Source: Acheta domesticus
Taxonomy: Eukaryota > Arthropoda > Insecta > Orthoptera > Gryllidae
Direction of reading: 5' to 3'
DNA length: 64,000 nt
NCBI GenBank assembly: GCA_031308135.1
Contig: JAHLJT010003656.1
Span: forward strand, 47,962,335-48,026,334
Position numbers and translations under genes: made by a program. Shown piece by piece: positions 19,561-32,751 of the stretch. How positions within the stretch are numbered: the stretch's first letter is position 1; each line of letters begins with the position of its first letter. The notes under the pieces are model-generated. The model ran no database searches. It saw only the letters and a program-made list of their open reading frames with translations, and was not told the DNA's origin.

Positions 19561-20390
19561 GCAAATGTGAATGTTTGAATTCCCTGTCTTAGGGAATTCG
19601 CCAGTGATTTGGCTTTAAATTTGGTTTCGACGACAAGAATGTTGTTATTAAAGAATGTTTGTTTTGTCCAGCCGAAAATTTGAATCCGACAGCCATTTGT
19701 CAGTGAAATGTTGAAAGAATATTACGTATAAGTGTGTGTGTATTTCAGTCACAATACATGTGTGCTGTCGCTTAAGTGTCAACGTAGTGTATTACGTAAT
19801 GGTTTATTTCATGTGCATCCGTTGGAATTATTTTATTAATGAAATCTTTCGTATGCTATTTCTGGTTTGGATAGTACCCGATACTGTGTATTATATGTCA
19901 ATTTAAATTGCCTAAAGTGAAACCGTTAAAAGGTACGTAAGTAGTTGAGAAATGTAAGTGAAATTTCACAGTGAATAATGAAGCTATATTTTGCGTTCAT
20001 AATTTTTTAATCGTTTGTAGTTAAAATATCTTGATTGGTCAAGGTATTTCTTCCTTTGTTTCAAAGTGCTTGAAGTAATGCTTGAAGTAAGGGCGAATAT
20101 AAATATTTGTTCACAAAACCGGCTCCAAACTTTTCTTTTTTACTTTTCCCTCTCGGGTAGAGCAAAGGACACTTCAAAAACAGTCCACGTTTTATTTTCG
20201 TTTAACTTAAATTTTCAAAACTTACATGAGTTATAAATAAAGCGCAAAAAATGTTTTGTTGTAGCACCATAAGTTCTATTCTGCATCTAGGAGACCGAAA
20301 AATTAATAAATTATGACAAAGGTTTTTTTTAACGCCGATAGATAGCAGCCGGGAGGAGAGATGGGGGCAAAACCGAAAACCCAGATGAAA
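19561..20390. other. Non-coding repeat-rich stretch
   Basis: No ORF of interest. The tract TTTTGCGTTCATAATTTTTT with AATCGTTTGTAGTT (about 19990-20025) has a diverged partner at 50180-50212, so it belongs to another dispersed repeat. Confidence 0.5.
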
Positions 20391-20970
20391 CAGACTAGGA
20401 AACTAAATAGTACGAGAAAGTCTGTCATTCCGTGGTACCACTAGTTACTTTCTTGTATACCTACGTACAAAATACTGAGGTATGTGTCGTACAGAGAAAA
20501 CTATGCTATACTGCGGAAAATCAATTTCGAGATTTCAACGGAAAACCACGTTTTGTGGTCCCCTGATACCAAATAAAAGTGTTATTTTCAAAACGTCCGT
20601 CCGTCCGTCTGTCTGTCCGGTGCATGTGAACAATACTAGCGTCTAAACCATGCGTAGGAGGCTTTCCAAATTGAAGACACCCCCAGTCCATCTGGCCTGA
20701 ATCGAAGCTTTGCGATTTTGAAAAACATTCATTAATTTTTGGGGTACTTTATATGAAGCCCCAGAGACATTTTCAAAATGTTCCCAAAAATGGATCCAGA
20801 ATTTTTCTTTAAATTTCCGTAAGAATAGAGTGATATACAGTAATGAAGGTGACGGAGGCACAATATAAGCGCAGGTCCGATTTTCACTGTGAACCCCTGT
20901 ACAGTATTTGAGTAACTCCTCTAGCGTGCGTGCGTTCGGATTTGTGATTCCGTCACTCACGGCTAGACCA
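20391..20970 (+). repeat. Dispersed repeat family D (GTCCGTCCGTCCGTCTGTCT motif)
   Basis: After the terminus TACCACTAGTTA the copy runs through TCGAGATTTCAACGGAAAAC, GTGGTCCCCTGATACC and a CGTCCGTCCGTCTGTCTGTC tract, then TTGAAAAACATTCATTAATT. The same order appears on the minus strand at 47050-47530, and related copies are near 21455-21880, 53390-53700, 55800-56085, 56095-56275 and 56400-56680. The family is non-coding and I cannot classify it. Confidence 0.65.
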
Positions 20971-22024
20971 CTTCCCGTGCACCAATCGAGACATGTAAGG
21001 TGTAACATTTAACACAATTAAAGGACGCAATTTAAAATAAAATAATTAAATGTAATATAAAAAATAATAATAGTAAAATTAAATATGAAAAAAATACAAA
21101 TTCTAATTTAAATAACATCCAACTACGTAGCATACACAATTGATTGTACGTTCACGAATCGCAGTAAATTGGGAGCCGCGACTTATGTTTGTCTCTACAT
21201 TACACAAAAAATACTCATATTTTAAAAAAATCAACATGACCTTATTTGAAGATCTGGTTTTGATAATCACATTTCATTTAGGGGAAAAATGTATTTTCAT
21301 AATTGTAGTTGTAGGAAGACGCAGAATAAATAAAATTTTTCGGCTTCATCCTAAATTTAGATTATTTGCAATTTTCGAAAAATCAGAGTTTTCAGCCAAT
21401 ATGATAGCTGCACCATTTTCTTAAACGTTCTTCGGACTATCCAACATTGAAATTTAATCAAAATCGATGGAGCCAATTTTTTTGTTGAAAATTTTGAAAA
21501 TGTTCCAGGGAGTCATGTAAAGTACCCCCAAAAATGTAAATATCGGTATTAAATATAAAGGTCCAGCCAGATCGATTGGGGAATATCAATTTTAGAGAAA
21601 ATCGGCTGAGCGGTTTAACCGCAAGCGTTGTCCACAAACAGTCGGACATACGTTTTGCTGTCAATCGGTTTTTCAGTATCAAGCACTCACAGAACACAGA
21701 TTTTGGCTACAACACATTTTAAAAGTTTTTTTTTCTAAATTTAGCAACTGGATTTATCCACTTTTTCTTTACCAGGGCCCTGTAATAGAGTTTTTCTGCC
21801 GAAAATTCGCCGGTTTTTCGCGCAGCAATACCTAACTTTCTTTCTACCGCGGTAGCAGTAAAAGTGAAAAAAGCGTGAAAGTAAAACTCCATGTGAACAA
21901 AGTTTACGAAACTCTACTTTCTGTTGTAAATATTTTTGTACTGATTACTATTACCTTAGTCACTCTCTAAGTAGATAAAAATATGGGTGTATATGGCAAC
22001 TACAATAATTTGGTTTCATAACAT

Positions 22025-22055
<31 letters not shown>

Positions 22056-23260
22056 CATCAAAAACAGTTAAAAACTGCGTATGACGAGCTATGGGGAGAA
22101 GTGAATTTTGTGCACGTTTTCATAATTCTGTGGTCTCTATCCTAAACCATATTCTAGTCGAATTTTGAATACAGAAAAGAGAGTTTTTTTCGAGTTTTGT
22201 TGACAAAATATTCGCTCCTATATAATAAAATATATTTTCAAAGGTAAATTAGCTATAAATTTCTGCCCTGAACCCTCATGTTCTTCATGAAAGAATAATA
22301 CTTTTTGCCGCGATTTGGGTATGAAAAATCCAAAGTAATGATTTTAAATAATGCTTTTTATTCCATGCACCTCCATGACCTTTATAATTTTGATTTTTCG
22401 ATTAATGTAGGCTACAAATCATTGCAAGAACTTCCAAATTCATCAAATTCTATAATTCTTGAAATTTACGTTTTTGTATTTAGAATATTATTCAAATCTG
22501 TTGAGATAAGTGCTTGCAGAATCTAGCATGAAAACTTGTGGCAAAATATATTTTCTTTCTTTTTGTCTTCAACTATGATTAATTTTTTAATATTATTTAA
22601 ATTATTTTTAGTAATCTATTTGTTTTATCTGTTATGACATTTAAAAAAAAATTACTAATAACTCTAACGAATACCTTTCGAAGACTGTGACGTTTCCAAG
22701 GCCTTGCTTTATAATGTAGGCTATAGCATTTACAAGTAATTAAAAATGACAATTATTAATATAAAAGATAAATTAAATATCAAGAAGTAAATAGTGTACA
22801 TATTATTACCGAAGCGTAATGCACAATAACTGCGGCGTTTTAGAATGTCCGCCAATGCCACTTGATTTGTGTACTGTCACACTGTATTTGTTCCAAGTGC
22901 TAAATCAACTACGTTAGTCAACTTCGTGATATACTTTGACAGCTCGTAAAGGTACGTTTAATTAAAAAAATAAATTAATCTCTAAAATCAAATTAATAAA
23001 CGAATTATGTTAATATTATAGGAAAAGTGATTAAAAATATTTTTTCGTTAATAATAAAAAATGACGATTCAATCAGTATGAATACAATACCGCAGCGCAA
23101 GTTGCTGAGTTCAGCGAAATCTCGTTTTCTTTGTGAAATCTGAGGAATTCGTTGGAATGTAGTAGGTGAACACATTGTTTGTTCAAATGATAAAACCCTG
23201 AATAGAAAATCGAGTATATGGCAAATGTATTTTTCTTTGCACACGAAACACTAATATTTT
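20971..23260. other. No gene seen; contains a family-D repeat and (TTTA)n
   Basis: 21455-21880 is a family-D repeat in minus orientation (GAGAAAATCGGCTGAGCGGT, then TACCAGGGCCCTGTAATAGA). 22021-22056 is a (TTTA)n tetranucleotide run. The rest is AT-rich with only short chance ORFs. Confidence 0.55.
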
Positions 23261-26101
23261 TCCCGGTGCGATGGCTTCAAAGGCTGGCGGTGGGGAAAGC
23301 AACGACAGAAACGGAATGTGATGTTGGCTGTGATTTGTACGCAGGCACACAAGCGATGATTGAACGTTATTCCACTTTTGGAATTGACATGTGATTATCT
23401 TGTTAAAAAAAGAGTAATTTAGTAACTGCATTGCTGGGAAAGCCACCAGCAAGCCTTTGAAAGTAGAGTAGAACCTAATGTCACATTGTTGAATGTAGAT
23501 TCAGATGCAATAAATCCAACTCTGTGTTTTGTGTAGCAATACCATAAGTGTTCGGTTTTCTGCCATATACTTCTGTTTTTCGTTATCCCAAAGATTCAGG
23601 GACATTGGAATGTCTTTAAATATTTTTTAAAATAATTTTGTTGTGATTATTTACTTTTATTAACTGTGGCTGTTGAATCCTTTGCCTTATATCAACCATT
23701 GAGATGTGACTGTGAAATGTTGCTATTCAGTGACATATAATATGAAATGAATGAAATACGAAATCTTGTACCATTAGAAAACAAAACAAAATTACTGTCA
23801 GCATTTTGGGATTTTGATGAGCTGAAATTGAGTGTTTTACTACATTATATAAAATTCTTAAATAAGTTTGAAAACCCTGAATGTTTTTGGGGCATTGCCA
23901 ATTTTTGTAATTTTCATGTTTCTTCTTTCAGAGATATTTTGTTAGGAAATCATGGTGAAATTGTCCTGTGACCAACTGTAATGAGCTTATAAGAAGCCGT
24001 GAATCTCAATAATAATAGTAATATTAATATAACTATTTAGAGGGTGGAAATACAACTCATGAGATGGGGAATGCTAATTTAAGTAGATTCTACTAACATA
24101 TCTGGAAAGGTAAGAATGAAAGAAATGAAATTCTATGTTTGGATCATGACATTCAAAATGAATATAATGTAAATTGTAGTAAATGCTGTGTCTCAGACTT
24201 CAAAATTAAAATCTTTTATTTAATATTGAATTAATCTTCATGTGTGTATGAAATTTTGCGCATTAAAGTTTTTTTTGAGTACCTTATGTTTTGAATTCTA
24301 CATTGATTCTTCATGAATGTATACATCATTAATAATGTCAACTATAAAGTGAATGTGACATAACAAATTTTGAACCATGTAGAGCCTTAAGGACCTTATA
24401 GACTTCTACATAGTAAAGATTTTTGATGTTCCATGTTTAGCATATGTCAAAATGTCCTGTGAGCATAAGAACTTGAGTATAAAGGATAATTTTTGTATTT
24501 CTTTCATTAGACATTGTAGCTTTACGACATTGAGAGTTTTCGTGAAAATATCCTGATTTTCTACTGAACTTGCTAATTACAAAGAAACTGTATATTTTTT
24601 ATTATATATTTCCAGTTGCAGATTTTAGAGGTCATTTTAGTTTTTTTTATCTTTTAATTTATTGTTAAAAATACTAAGTATTGAATTTGAATAGAAATAC
24701 TGCAGTATTTGCTTCCTAAATTTTTTTCAATGTATATTTCAAAATATTCCTGTTTCTGCCTGCCTTCCTGGTATTTGTGTTTAAGTGGTTAGTGAGTGTA
24801 GTCCGAACATTTTTGTCCTTTTTAGATGGGAATCATGATTTCAATTATATTTATCATTAGAAGCATCAAATATTTGCTTTGCTTTTGCTTGCAATGCCAA
24901 TGCTTTTGTGCAACAGGTTGTTCCTTGTGAGGAAATATTTAATTTTTGTGATTACATTAGATTTGCTGAATTCACAGAAGCTTTAGAAAAAGAGTCCAGA
25001 AACCCGTGCATTAAAATATTCTTTGCAAGAAGTCTGTGTTTGTGGTGAAGTCGTGATTTTAAATATAATCACTGAGTTCAACTTTTTGAGAGTTGGTAGG
25101 AAATGGTGATTGCAAATCTTCACTGGAATTATTGGAATTTCAGAGATAAAACTATTAAGAAAGCAAAATTAAAATTCACTTTGTTGTAGCAATCAGTATT
25201 CCCCAGATAGAAAGTATTTTGGAATTTACTCTTATGTGTGTAACAAGTGAGTAACAGGAATTTTTTGATAAGGAATGAAACATGGGGTTAACTGGCAACT
25301 ACTTTTGCTTTTTATATAAGGAAATAATCAGTATTTTATACAGTTTTCAAATTCAGTACAAGTTTTAGTGGTATTACAAGTCTATATTTTAGTGTTATGA
25401 GAGTATGTGACCATAGTTTTGATCCTTTCTTAATGGTTTTGTATTGAAATGGATCAATATTTAAAAATCCAACTTTTTATTTAAGAAGTGTTCTTTGGTT
25501 ATTTTATTACCAATTATGAGTACATACCTTTTGGTAATAGGTTGGTAGTTGACTAGTGCATTTTTCATAATTGATGTCCGTTTGAAATTCATCCAGCCAC
25601 TGGGATATAATGAGAAAACAAATAACTATTTATTTGTGCATACCAGTGAATAAGTTTCAGTCAACTCTACATTATAGTAAAAATGAATTTAATGCTATGA
25701 TTAGGTGGTAGTAACGTTGACTAAAATCAATTTTAGACTTCAAAGATTGGTATATTTATAAGATGATGATAATGAGGTCGATTGAAATCATTTCTCATAA
25801 AACATTCATATACATTCCTGATGACTTGCTTGAGATGATGATAAAAATGTTTATGACTGATTGAGAGCATTTTATTGTTCAAATTGATCTTGACATTGAA
25901 AATTATCAGTTGATATTGTGATGTCTCTAATTACATGCCAATTTTCTTTGCTTCTAGGTTCTAGTTTCTTTGGAACGATAACATATCCTGAATAGATCTA
26001 CTGGAACACCAGTTGGCATTTTAACATTTCTGTGAAGTAATTATAATCTATTGCTGTGAAGTGAAGAATTGTATTAAAAGTTCTTAAAAAGAGCATAAAG
26101 T
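23261..26101. other. Long AT-rich stretch without a supportable gene
   Basis: A short ATG frame near 23270 (MASKAGGGESND) stops after about 16 codons and shows no good splice donor. A 74-codon ORF at 23747-23971 has no recognisable domain. No transposase or reverse transcriptase motifs were found. Confidence 0.5.
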
Positions 26102-26137
26102 TTGGTTGTTGATTTTGGTGAAAGAATTTTGTACAAC

Positions 26138-26344
26138 ATGGCTACAAGGCTTGAAACATGGTCCAAATTAGAAGTGCGTAGTGTAGTGCGGTTTTTGACG
26201 GCCAAAGGTTTATCACCTACAGAAATTCATAAGGAATTAGTAGCAGTTTATGGGGAAGCTGTAATGAGTAGAAAACAAGTATCAGTTTGGAGCAATGCTT
26301 TTAAACATGGTCGTGTAAACTTGGAAGACAAACCAAGATGCTGA
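26138..26344 (+). CDS. Intact mariner-type HTH (HTH_48) ORF, no catalytic domain
   Basis: A 68-codon open frame beginning MATRLETWSKLEV encodes the paired-like helix-turn-helix at the N-terminus of mariner (Mos1/SETMAR-type) transposases. The conserved parts are VRFLTAKGLSPTEIHKEL, VYGEAVMSRKQVSVW and FKHGRVNLEDKPR. It ends at a TGA right after this unit, where a full transposase would continue with a second HTH and a DDD catalytic domain. I see neither in the next 400 nt. An upstream in-frame ATG at 26102 would add 12 residues. It is probably a transposon fragment, but the frame is undamaged while nearly all other transposon remnants here are riddled with stops, so a short DNA-binding protein is conceivable. 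An AATAAA follows at about 26748. Confidence 0.6.
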   Translation: MATRLETWSKLEVRSVVRFLTAKGLSPTEIHKELVAVYGEAVMSRKQVSVWSNAFKHGRVNLEDKPRC

Positions 26345-27940
26345 GTTTATGATTTTGCCTTATCAAAGCAGTGGCTGGGATTTGGCATTGTCACTTTGTT
26401 ACTTCTCTGTCTGGGCAATTAAACTGACTTATTTTGGCATCTAATGTTTTGTCTTTAGAATTTACAGACCAAGTTTTCCTTCATGATTGAAGATCCTTCG
26501 TATTGATGAACTGGCAGGCTTGTAGTTATGTGGAGTAACTTTTTCTTGACAATCAGGCAAGGTCTTTAGAAAAGTTTTTGTATTTACTTAGGGACTGATG
26601 TCATTAGTGAAGGAAAATGTACAAAACAATACAGCAATACTCTTCAGGCAGCACACAATGAATTCCTGGAAATGTGTGCTTAATTTGCTCTTCCGTGCAT
26701 TAAATATGTAAAGCATTTAGAAATGTAAAACTCAGTATTTTATATAATAAAGTATAATTTCCTGTGAAACTTGAAGTGTATTATTGCATTTTTTTAAAGA
26801 TATTCCCAAAACATTAACTGAATATTAATATGACACTTACAAACATTCACATACTAAGACTGTGGTAGAAAATAAAAACAATAATGAAAATGCCATTTAA
26901 GGTGTTAAAAATATAGTACTTAGAAATGTTTCTTAATTAAATTGTTCTCATTTGTCTTCTTTGTCCTAGTGATATTAAATTTTTCTTTAATTTATGTATC
27001 TCCTTGATTCTATTAATAATTCCTATATCAGTCCTTTCTCTTAAGATGATGGCAAAGAAATTTACCTGACAACTTTGTGCTTCTTGATTCACCATTCACA
27101 ACTTGAAGTCAGTAAGAGTACATAAAGTTATATGTACTCAGTCTTCATGCTCACTGTATTCCTCGAATGTAGACATCAACTACAGTAATAGAAAGAACAA
27201 TTGAAAGGAAAATTTTATTGTTTTTTCTCCCTGTGGATTCATCTCAATAATATTATTGTGAATTTTTGGTTGTAATCAATGTTTAAGGTTCTTTTGAGCT
27301 GTGACTTTGTTCTAACATCAGGATTCATGTCTATTAGTGATGATCCAAAGATTGTTAAGAATGGTATGGGAGGCAAGGAGATACATGCAATTTTGTACCT
27401 GAAATCAGGATGTCGGAATGGATGGATTTGCCACTCATAACTTAGTCAGATTAGAAGCTTTTGAGCTGAAACATGGTAAATAAGCCACATTTAAGATCTA
27501 GATATGCCATTAAGATCATTAAGATATTTTAATTTTCGGGATACTTTACACACAGCTCTTGTGACATTTTCACCGTTTTCTAAGAATAGACTGCAAAATT
27601 ATTATTTTTTAATTAATTTATAGTTGCATGAACATCATAGTTATTAGCGACTGTGAACAGTTGCAGATTCATTACGATGCTACAAATACAATTGGATGCA
27701 GAACTAAATCAATACAACACAAAGTGGAAGTAATTTTTACAAGAACAAAGGTGTCAAATGTCAAAAAAAATATTTATGGTTTTACAGAAGTTAAGTATAT
27801 TAGCTTGATCTTCAGTAGAATAAAGTAATGCTTCATGATTGAAACCAAATAACTGCCTTTGATGATTGAATCTTGGACAAACTTTAAAAATGAGATCTAA
27901 ATTTAGTTGGATGTTGCTCAGTGCACATGTGGGGGGAGAT
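26345..27940. other. No gene seen
   Basis: AT-rich sequence with one short chance ORF at 27628-27828. Nothing repeated or conserved was recognised. Confidence 0.5.
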
Positions 27941-27949
27941 GATTTTTAA

Positions 27950-30020
27950 ATTAAGTAAAGATGGTTTAACTTAGAGTGACCAGATCTTAATCTTGAGAGG
28001 ACTACTTGTTTCCTGTGGCACAGTTTCTTACTGGTGATAAGTGAGTTATATGAATTTATAGTTTTGTGTAACAAGTTGGTTTTGTAATCTGTCCAGTCAT
28101 GATTCCATTTATTTTGCATTTCTATACCAATCTATTTCAAAATATCTTCTCTAGTACATGATATGTTGTGTACATTGATAGCTGTTTTTAAATCAATTGA
28201 AGATATTGTTTTACTAATGTCTTTATTTGTTAACAGAGATTCAATTTTGTTAGGGACAGTGCTAAGGCTAAATTTATCCTGGCTTTGTAGATCTGGACAC
28301 AAGTTTCCATAATTACAGTATCGATTTCAGTTTTTATTCTGTTGCACCAGTTTATTGTTGATAGAGAGCTTGAAAGTAGGATCACATTAGGGCAGGAAAG
28401 TCAGAGGATAAATTTAAAGCCTGCCATTAAGGCATATGACTTTGCAGTATTATTAGCTGACAGACTCTTTAAGAAGGTACTTAATCATTTTATTGGGCAT
28501 GCAGACTATGGCTTCAGTTCCTGTGTCACTGGTTATGTTGTTCAGTGTGACTATACAGTAGTTGGAGTAGTTTGTATCTAAAAAATTAGAGAATTTGTCA
28601 AGCCATTCATCAGTTGATAATGTTTGATTCTGATACTTCATTAATGTTCGGTCAATTTTGAGATTTGGAATAATTCATGGTTGAACTGAAGATTTATGTT
28701 TTTCAATGTGGTTGAATTGGATATCGAATTCGCTAAGTAAATGTTTGACTCTTGCAAAGGATGGCTTGCAAATAGCATGATCTTTACATACAAAACGAGA
28801 TTGGGGAAATACATTGTTAAATACGATTGGAGTTGTCGATGACATTGCTTTGACTGCGTGCCTGATACTCAGCAGTTGTCTATGAAATTTTAGAGATGGT
28901 TCTTGAGTCTCTATCAGTATGCTTCAAATAGGACTTGAATTGAATTGAATTGCCTTATTTTACGTGGTGAGACTCAGGTCATGACGCCTGCTCTTCTGTC
29001 TGACTATGCAAATTTTGCTACGCTCCTTTCACCAACTAGCGGAGAAAGAAGGTATTTCTTGGGCAATGAAACAGGCGATTTTGAATTTAGCTCAGGGGTG
29101 TCATTTAGGCTTGAGGATCTCTTACATGCAGTAAATCTACTAACATGGGACAGCAAGCTTTACTTCCCCTCCGAAGGAAGGCATACAAAGAATTTTTTCG
29201 TCCCTAAAAATCCATGGCTTTGATCGGGTTTGAACCCACGAACTTGGGTATAACAGTCCGATATAGCCCTTGTATAGAAACATCCCATACAGATTCTAAG
29301 CCCTTGATTGTGAATGGTTTCAAGTTTCTTCAGGAGTTTGGATTTAGCGGAGTTGTAGATTACTGATGCGTAGTCAATTTTACTTCTAACTATTGCCTTT
29401 TATGTAAGTAGTAGGAGCATTCTGTCAGCCCCCCAATTGTTGTGTGCTATACATTTGAGGATATTTAATCTGTTCTTGCAATCATCAATAAGTTTTGGAT
29501 GTAATTCTTCCATATCATTTTGTTATCGAAGATTAGACTAAGTATCTTGATATTTTGAACAAGCCATAATAATTGATGTCCCAAGTGAAGATGAGGAGTA
29601 GCAGTATGATTATCCTTGGAGAATAAAATGTATTTAGACCTTTTGGCTGAGAACTGGAAACCGGATTTTACCGACCATGCGGATAATTTGTTTAATGCTT
29701 CTTGTACCATTTCTTCAGTGGTACTCAGCCTCCGTTACAAAGAACAGTAATGTCATCTGCAAAATTTTTCTTTAATTCTTTTGTTGAAATTGAAATTGGG
29801 GAAAGTTTATTTATAAATATAATGTATTCTAATTTTTCGTTAAAGCTTCTATAATTTTGGAAATTGCAAAAGTTCAAATTTATTTTCTTTTTAGGAAGTT
29901 TCAGTAAGTTGTGCATTCCACTAGTTTTATGTGGAAACTTACAAAAATATTGAGTTTGACAAGTTTGATAGAAATGGAACAAATAATCGTTTTTTTTTGT
30001 TGTTTTTTTTGTTGAAAAAA
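27950..30020 (-). pseudogene. Jockey-like LINE fragment (RT C-terminus and RNase H), split by a SINE
   Basis: Read on the minus strand from about 29800 downward: the active-site block NFADDITVLC, then LNKLSAWSVKSGFQFSAKRS and KYILFSK, LSLIFDNKMIWKNYI, and RSKIDYASVIYNSAKS with LETIHNQGLRI. After a SINE (28936-29260) come MKYQNQTLSTDEW and an RNase-H-like tail. This is the common insect Jockey-type order of RT thumb, connection and RNase H. Several stops and frameshifts make it non-functional. The 5' part, including motif A, is missing. Confidence 0.75.
28936..29260 (-). repeat. SINE family A inserted in a LINE
   Basis: A copy of the tRNA-derived SINE with a (TTGAA)n tail at 28934-28950. Its B-box region reads GTGGGTTCAAACCC on the minus strand; the A-box end is truncated. 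It interrupts the LINE at 27950-30020, so it is the younger insertion. Confidence 0.85.
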
Positions 30021-30024
30021 CTTC

Positions 30025-30760
30025 TTTATTTTTCAACAATGTCCTAGGTCTATGCGTTTGGCGCAGTGTGTTTAAATTTTTTTCATCTCAGTGGAGAAGT
30101 GGGTTTTGTCATACTCTGCAAAAAATACTGTACAGTTACAGCAGCAATCACTTCCTCATTTGATGAACATTCTGCCTAACAAGCCATATTTTCAAGTTGG
30201 GTAATAGAAAGAATTCACATGAGGCTAAATTTGGGGATATATGCTGGATGAGGAACCAATTTGAATCCCAACTAATGAACTTTTGCCTTTGTGACTAGTA
30301 CTGTGGGTGCTGGAGTCTTGGCTCGATGGAACACCATTTCCTTGTCTACCTTGGCTATTTTTCAATCAATTCCCATTTTAAACATTCCAATAAGGAAATG
30401 TAGTTAAGATTCTGTCTTTTTCTATATAATCTATAAGGATTATACTCTAAGAATGCCTATCACCTTTCCTGCTGACGAAACTGTCTTCTTCTTCTTCGAT
30501 GCACTCTCTCCAGCTTTTGTTAACTGTTATGAATCTCTTTTCAGGAGTGTAATGATGGATCCAAGTTTCATCCACTGTTGTGAATCTGCACCAAACATTC
30601 CAATGATTTCATCTCAACATTGCCACATTCTGCTTTTCTTCCAAGACAGTTTTTGGTCCAAATTGAGCAACTGTGACACCCATCTCACACATAGCTTTTT
30701 TATGATCAGTTTTTCAGGCAAGATGAAGTGCACTCATTGAGTTGAGGTGTGAACAGTATA
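30025..30760 (-). pseudogene. Mariner transposase pseudogene
   Basis: The minus strand carries a broken mariner transposase. From about 30735 downward it reads RWVSQLLNLDQKLSWKKSRM, a block readable across frames as TVDETWIHHYTPEKR, and SSAGKVIGI. The 3' portion has LGFKLVPHPAY (after a damaged HDNAPxH), SSNEEVIAAV and KKFKHTAPNA near 30060. Multiple frameshifts and stops show it is inactive. The N-terminal HTH part was not found. Confidence 0.75.
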
Positions 30761-31450
30761 ATTTATCTTGCACACTTCCACTCTCCCTTCTTCCATTACC
30801 AGATCGTGAACTTCTGTGCTTCTATGACCATGTCTGAATTCATTAATAAAGAAGAAAATTGTCTTCGTTGCTTATGCATAGTTTACATATACTTCATCTA
30901 ATTCAGTTTTGATGCACACTAAAGTCCAACCTTAATTAAATTGAAATTTAATTAAAAATATTTAATCCCAACACAAAATTTGATCTGAGACTCTCCATCT
31001 CTTACACCACACATCAAACTCTCACATTCAGCTGGTTGCCAACAAATTACTCTGAGTCATGTTTGAAAATTCCAACAATTCTCTATCAAGAATCATGTTT
31101 TTTTACAGTGTTAATATTTAACAACAATTCACATTCTTTCATACGAATTTACTAGACTTATCATCCAACCTTCAAACAAAATATATAAATATGCTTCTAA
31201 AAAATATATTGTGGAATGTGTTGAAGTGAAAATCTTGACAATCTACCACTTCTCCCTTACCTGAATGAGACCCTTTTCAAGTAGTTATGTGACAGCGTTT
31301 CTTGGACTGTGCTTACCTACACCAGAAAATGAAGGTAGGGTACCAAATATTTTGATAAAAAATTATAAGAACATGGTATACAAGTTCTTGATATTCTACA
31401 AATTTATTTGGAGAAATGAAGTTTTTCCAATTAGTTTTAAGCCATGTTTT
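30761..31450. other. No gene seen
   Basis: AT-rich sequence between the mariner pseudogene and a LINE fragment. It may include the degraded 5' end of the mariner, but I cannot recognise it. Confidence 0.45.
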
Positions 31451-31454
31451 AAAT

Positions 31455-31800
31455 TTAGTTTTTTATAACTTTATCAGGATCAAAGCTTATCTAGTTTTAG
31501 ACCAATATCATTAATATGTAATTTATGCAAAGTTTTGGAAAAGATTTAGGAAAAGTAGAAGAATCAGATGATATCTTGAAACTTAATATTTTTTTTTTTA
31601 CCATTCCAATATGGTTTCTGAGAAGCTCAGTGAAATACAAATCTGTTATTGAATTCACACACTGAAATATATTATGCTTTATTACAGAAAATGTTGTAAT
31701 ACAAGTTTTGGATATTAAAGTTGTGTACAAAATGGTATGGCAACATAGGCATTTGAACAATTTTGGGAACAACATAATATAAGTGGAAGTAAAATGACCT
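31455..31800 (+). pseudogene. LINE reverse transcriptase fragment, 5' part
   Basis: Decayed RT: FRPISLICNLCKVLEKI (about 31497-31547) followed by an IPIWFLRSSVKYKSV block and a motif-A remnant, QVLDIKVVYKMVW, near 31710. The RT seems to continue at 33990-34480, where the FADD-type motif and later parts are found. Confidence 0.6.
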
Positions 31801-32023
31801 TTATTAAAAACTAACTTAAACTCAGCATTGCTCAGGCATTTGTTTATTATTTATTAGGTAGTCGGTGCAATACCCCCTGGATATAGAAAGCCTCTGCACC
31901 AAGCTTGTGACATAGTGTCATGGCGCCCAGGGTAGTCCTAGCAACACCCTCTGGATATAGGTATATCTATTTATTCTATATATATCGGTTGGTGTTAGTG
32001 GCTTTGCCTGGGTTATGCATACA

Positions 32024-32735
32024 CAGGTTTGGGCAAAGTACTTTAAAATTAGTATTAAAATACTTCACCAAAATACTTTGTAAATAAGTATTTAAATACA
32101 CACTGAAAATACATTATTTTGAATTGCTAAACACATTCATATTTAAAATACTCAAAATACAGTAAATACAATAATATTGTATTGTAACTCTTTTATTGCC
32201 ATCTTTATTTACAGTCAATTTCTGATAACAGTAAATATAAATATTAATTGACATAAAAAATATGACTAACTCAAAAAAATGGAATTTCCTTTTAAAACGA
32301 CTAGTTTTTCTAACAAATCATTATACAATAAACCCTTAGTTAGTGAAAGTATAAAACCCGCAAAGGAAAACAGTCGTTCAATTGGCGTGGATAAACATAA
32401 ACTAGTGTTATAAGCAATAAATGCTTCTTTTATTGTCGGATAATTGTCCAGCATTTTTAATGCTTTAGATTTATCATTTAAAAATGAAGAGAATTCAAAT
32501 TCATCAGCTGTAAGGAGCTTTTATTTTTGTTTCAATGAGGTCCATTCACTAGCAGAATCAAACAAAAATAATCTATCCTTGTTATCTTCTTCATCTGTAT
32601 TTAAAGTATTTTTAGTATTTCTTTTTTTTAATCTATTTTATGTATTTAAGTACATCTTTAAAATGCATAATCAAAAAACTTAAAAATACAGATTTTCAAA
32701 TACAAGTATTTAAATACTGCCCAACCACGCAACTG
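32024..32735 (-). mobile_element. hAT deletion derivative with 8-bp target duplication
   Basis: The element starts CAGGTTTGGGCA and ends, read inward, CAGTTGCGTGGTTGGGCA. It is flanked by the exact 8-bp repeat TGCATACA (32016-32023 and 32736-32743), the hAT hallmark. Inside, the minus strand (32454-32266) encodes a hAT C-terminal dimerisation domain: YPTIKEAFIAYN, then PIERLFSFAGFI and LLEKLVVLKGN. The catalytic part is gone, so it is non-autonomous. It lies between two LINE segments. Confidence 0.85.
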
Positions 32736-32751
32736 TGCATACAGATGCTTC

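Noticed and set aside
23261..23330. First coding exon beginning MASKAGGGESND
   Set aside because: The frame stops after about 16 codons with no good donor or downstream exon.
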